NCBI GenBank assembly: GCA_024663395.1
Contig: JANFAH010000003.1
Span: 1,240,001-1,304,000 of the forward strand
Length of the DNA stretch: 64,000 nt
Reading direction: 5' to 3'
DNA from: Pisolithus tinctorius
Taxonomy: Eukaryota > Basidiomycota > Agaricomycetes > Boletales > Pisolithaceae
Numbering within the stretch: the stretch's first letter is position 1; the number at the start of each line of letters is the position of its first letter. This document shows positions 63,821 through 64,000 of this stretch, piece by piece. Below the pieces are notes generated by a model. The model did not search any database, was not told the DNA's origin, and saw nothing but the letters and a program-made list of their open reading frames with translations. The translations under genes were made by a program, and so were the position numbers.

Positions 63821-63848
63821 ATTTTTAGTGATTTTACTTTTTACAGTG
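63821..63848 (-). repeat. Right terminal inverted repeat of Plavaka 2
   Basis: Ends TTTTTACAGTG, exact complement of 56665-56692. Preceded by two composite motifs, CAGTGTCACGGACACTG and CAGTGTCACAGACACTG (63769-63820). Confidence 0.95.
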
Positions 63849-64000
63849 CAATGAGCATCTGGTCCTCGACTCATCTGACGCAGGTTCCGTCCACCTCAAC
63901 TGGATGCGCATGGCGATGATCATGGTGTGTCCGCCGACAGTCGATCGTGCACTACAGCGGTGCTGAGAACATATTATATACAGGCGGAGGAGGCACTTGC
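63849..64000. other. Right flank beyond Plavaka 2
   Basis: CpG-containing sequence with no recognisable gene in the 152 bases available. It begins with the CAA target duplication. Confidence 0.4.

Larger units (their letters stand above)
56665..63848 (+). mobile_element. Complete Plavaka-like CACTA transposon (Plavaka 2)
   Basis: 28-bp terminal inverted repeats beginning CACTGTAAAAAGTAAAATCA and a 3-bp target duplication CAA (56662-56664, 63849-63851), as usual for CACTA elements. Subterminal regions on both sides carry many CAGTGTC/GACACTG motifs, candidate transposase-binding sites. Two divergent transcription units fill the 7.2-kb element: an accessory gene to the left and the transposase to the right. 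The transposase has at least three in-frame stops, so this copy is probably not autonomous, though its ends are intact. Confidence 0.95.

Noticed and set aside
1..64000. tRNA, rRNA or other structural RNA genes
   Set aside because: No cloverleaf-like or rRNA-like sequence was recognised by reading; a covariance-model scan would be needed to exclude them.

Overview
The window looks like transposon-packed chromatin of an agaricomycete (mushroom-forming basidiomycete). The evidence is Plavaka-type CACTA transposases with about 45-75 bp GT-AG introns, Ty3/gypsy elements of basidiomycete type, small multi-exon genes of TE-associated basidiomycete families, and strong CpG decay in the older insertions. 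I see no intact ordinary host gene. Two fragments that clearly derive from host genes are present: RNA polymerase II subunit RPB1, and an Erg26-like 3-beta-HSD.

Layout. About 0.2-7.7 kb: CpG-poor repeats, one giant palindromic TA-flanked element (copy 1, 658-2243), a degenerate multi-exon gene (4.2-6.7 kb) and a 102-bp tandem repeat. About 7.77-44.72 kb: one old Plavaka-like DNA transposon, possibly bounded by matched inverted repeats. A second palindrome (8437-10010) lies in it, with a minus-strand accessory gene (10.2-12.2 kb) and a transposase gene (12534-43664) cut into three pieces by two LTR retrotransposons. The first, gypsy 1 (13908-26831), carries another palindrome (19767-21342) inside its integrase and a foreign insert inside an antisense gene. 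The second, element 2 (28614-43405), is a gag-type element with no visible pol. It has a repeat array and a captured Erg26-like fragment, and is itself invaded by a young, nearly intact chromodomain Ty3/gypsy element (34618-42218).

About 44.7-56.6 kb: strongly CpG-depleted material with a scrambled RPB1 pseudogene (45.35-46.48 kb), two minisatellites, a decayed relative of the chromovirus (48770-52534), several LTRs (two with exact 5-bp target duplications) and a fourth palindrome (54641-56217). 56665-63848 is a second Plavaka element with 28-bp terminal inverted repeats, a CAA target duplication, a leftward accessory gene and a rightward transposase gene with in-frame stops.

How the parts relate. 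Both gypsy elements place a slippery heptamer directly against the gag stop codon, which is consistent with -1 frameshifting into pol. Both also carry, between pol and the 3' LTR, an antisense spliced gene with the same six-cysteine spacing and a coiled coil. The palindromes are a TA-inserting family of four copies with one shared architecture. Most stop codons that can be compared with family sequence are TGA where arginine is expected, consistent with CGA to TGA deamination.
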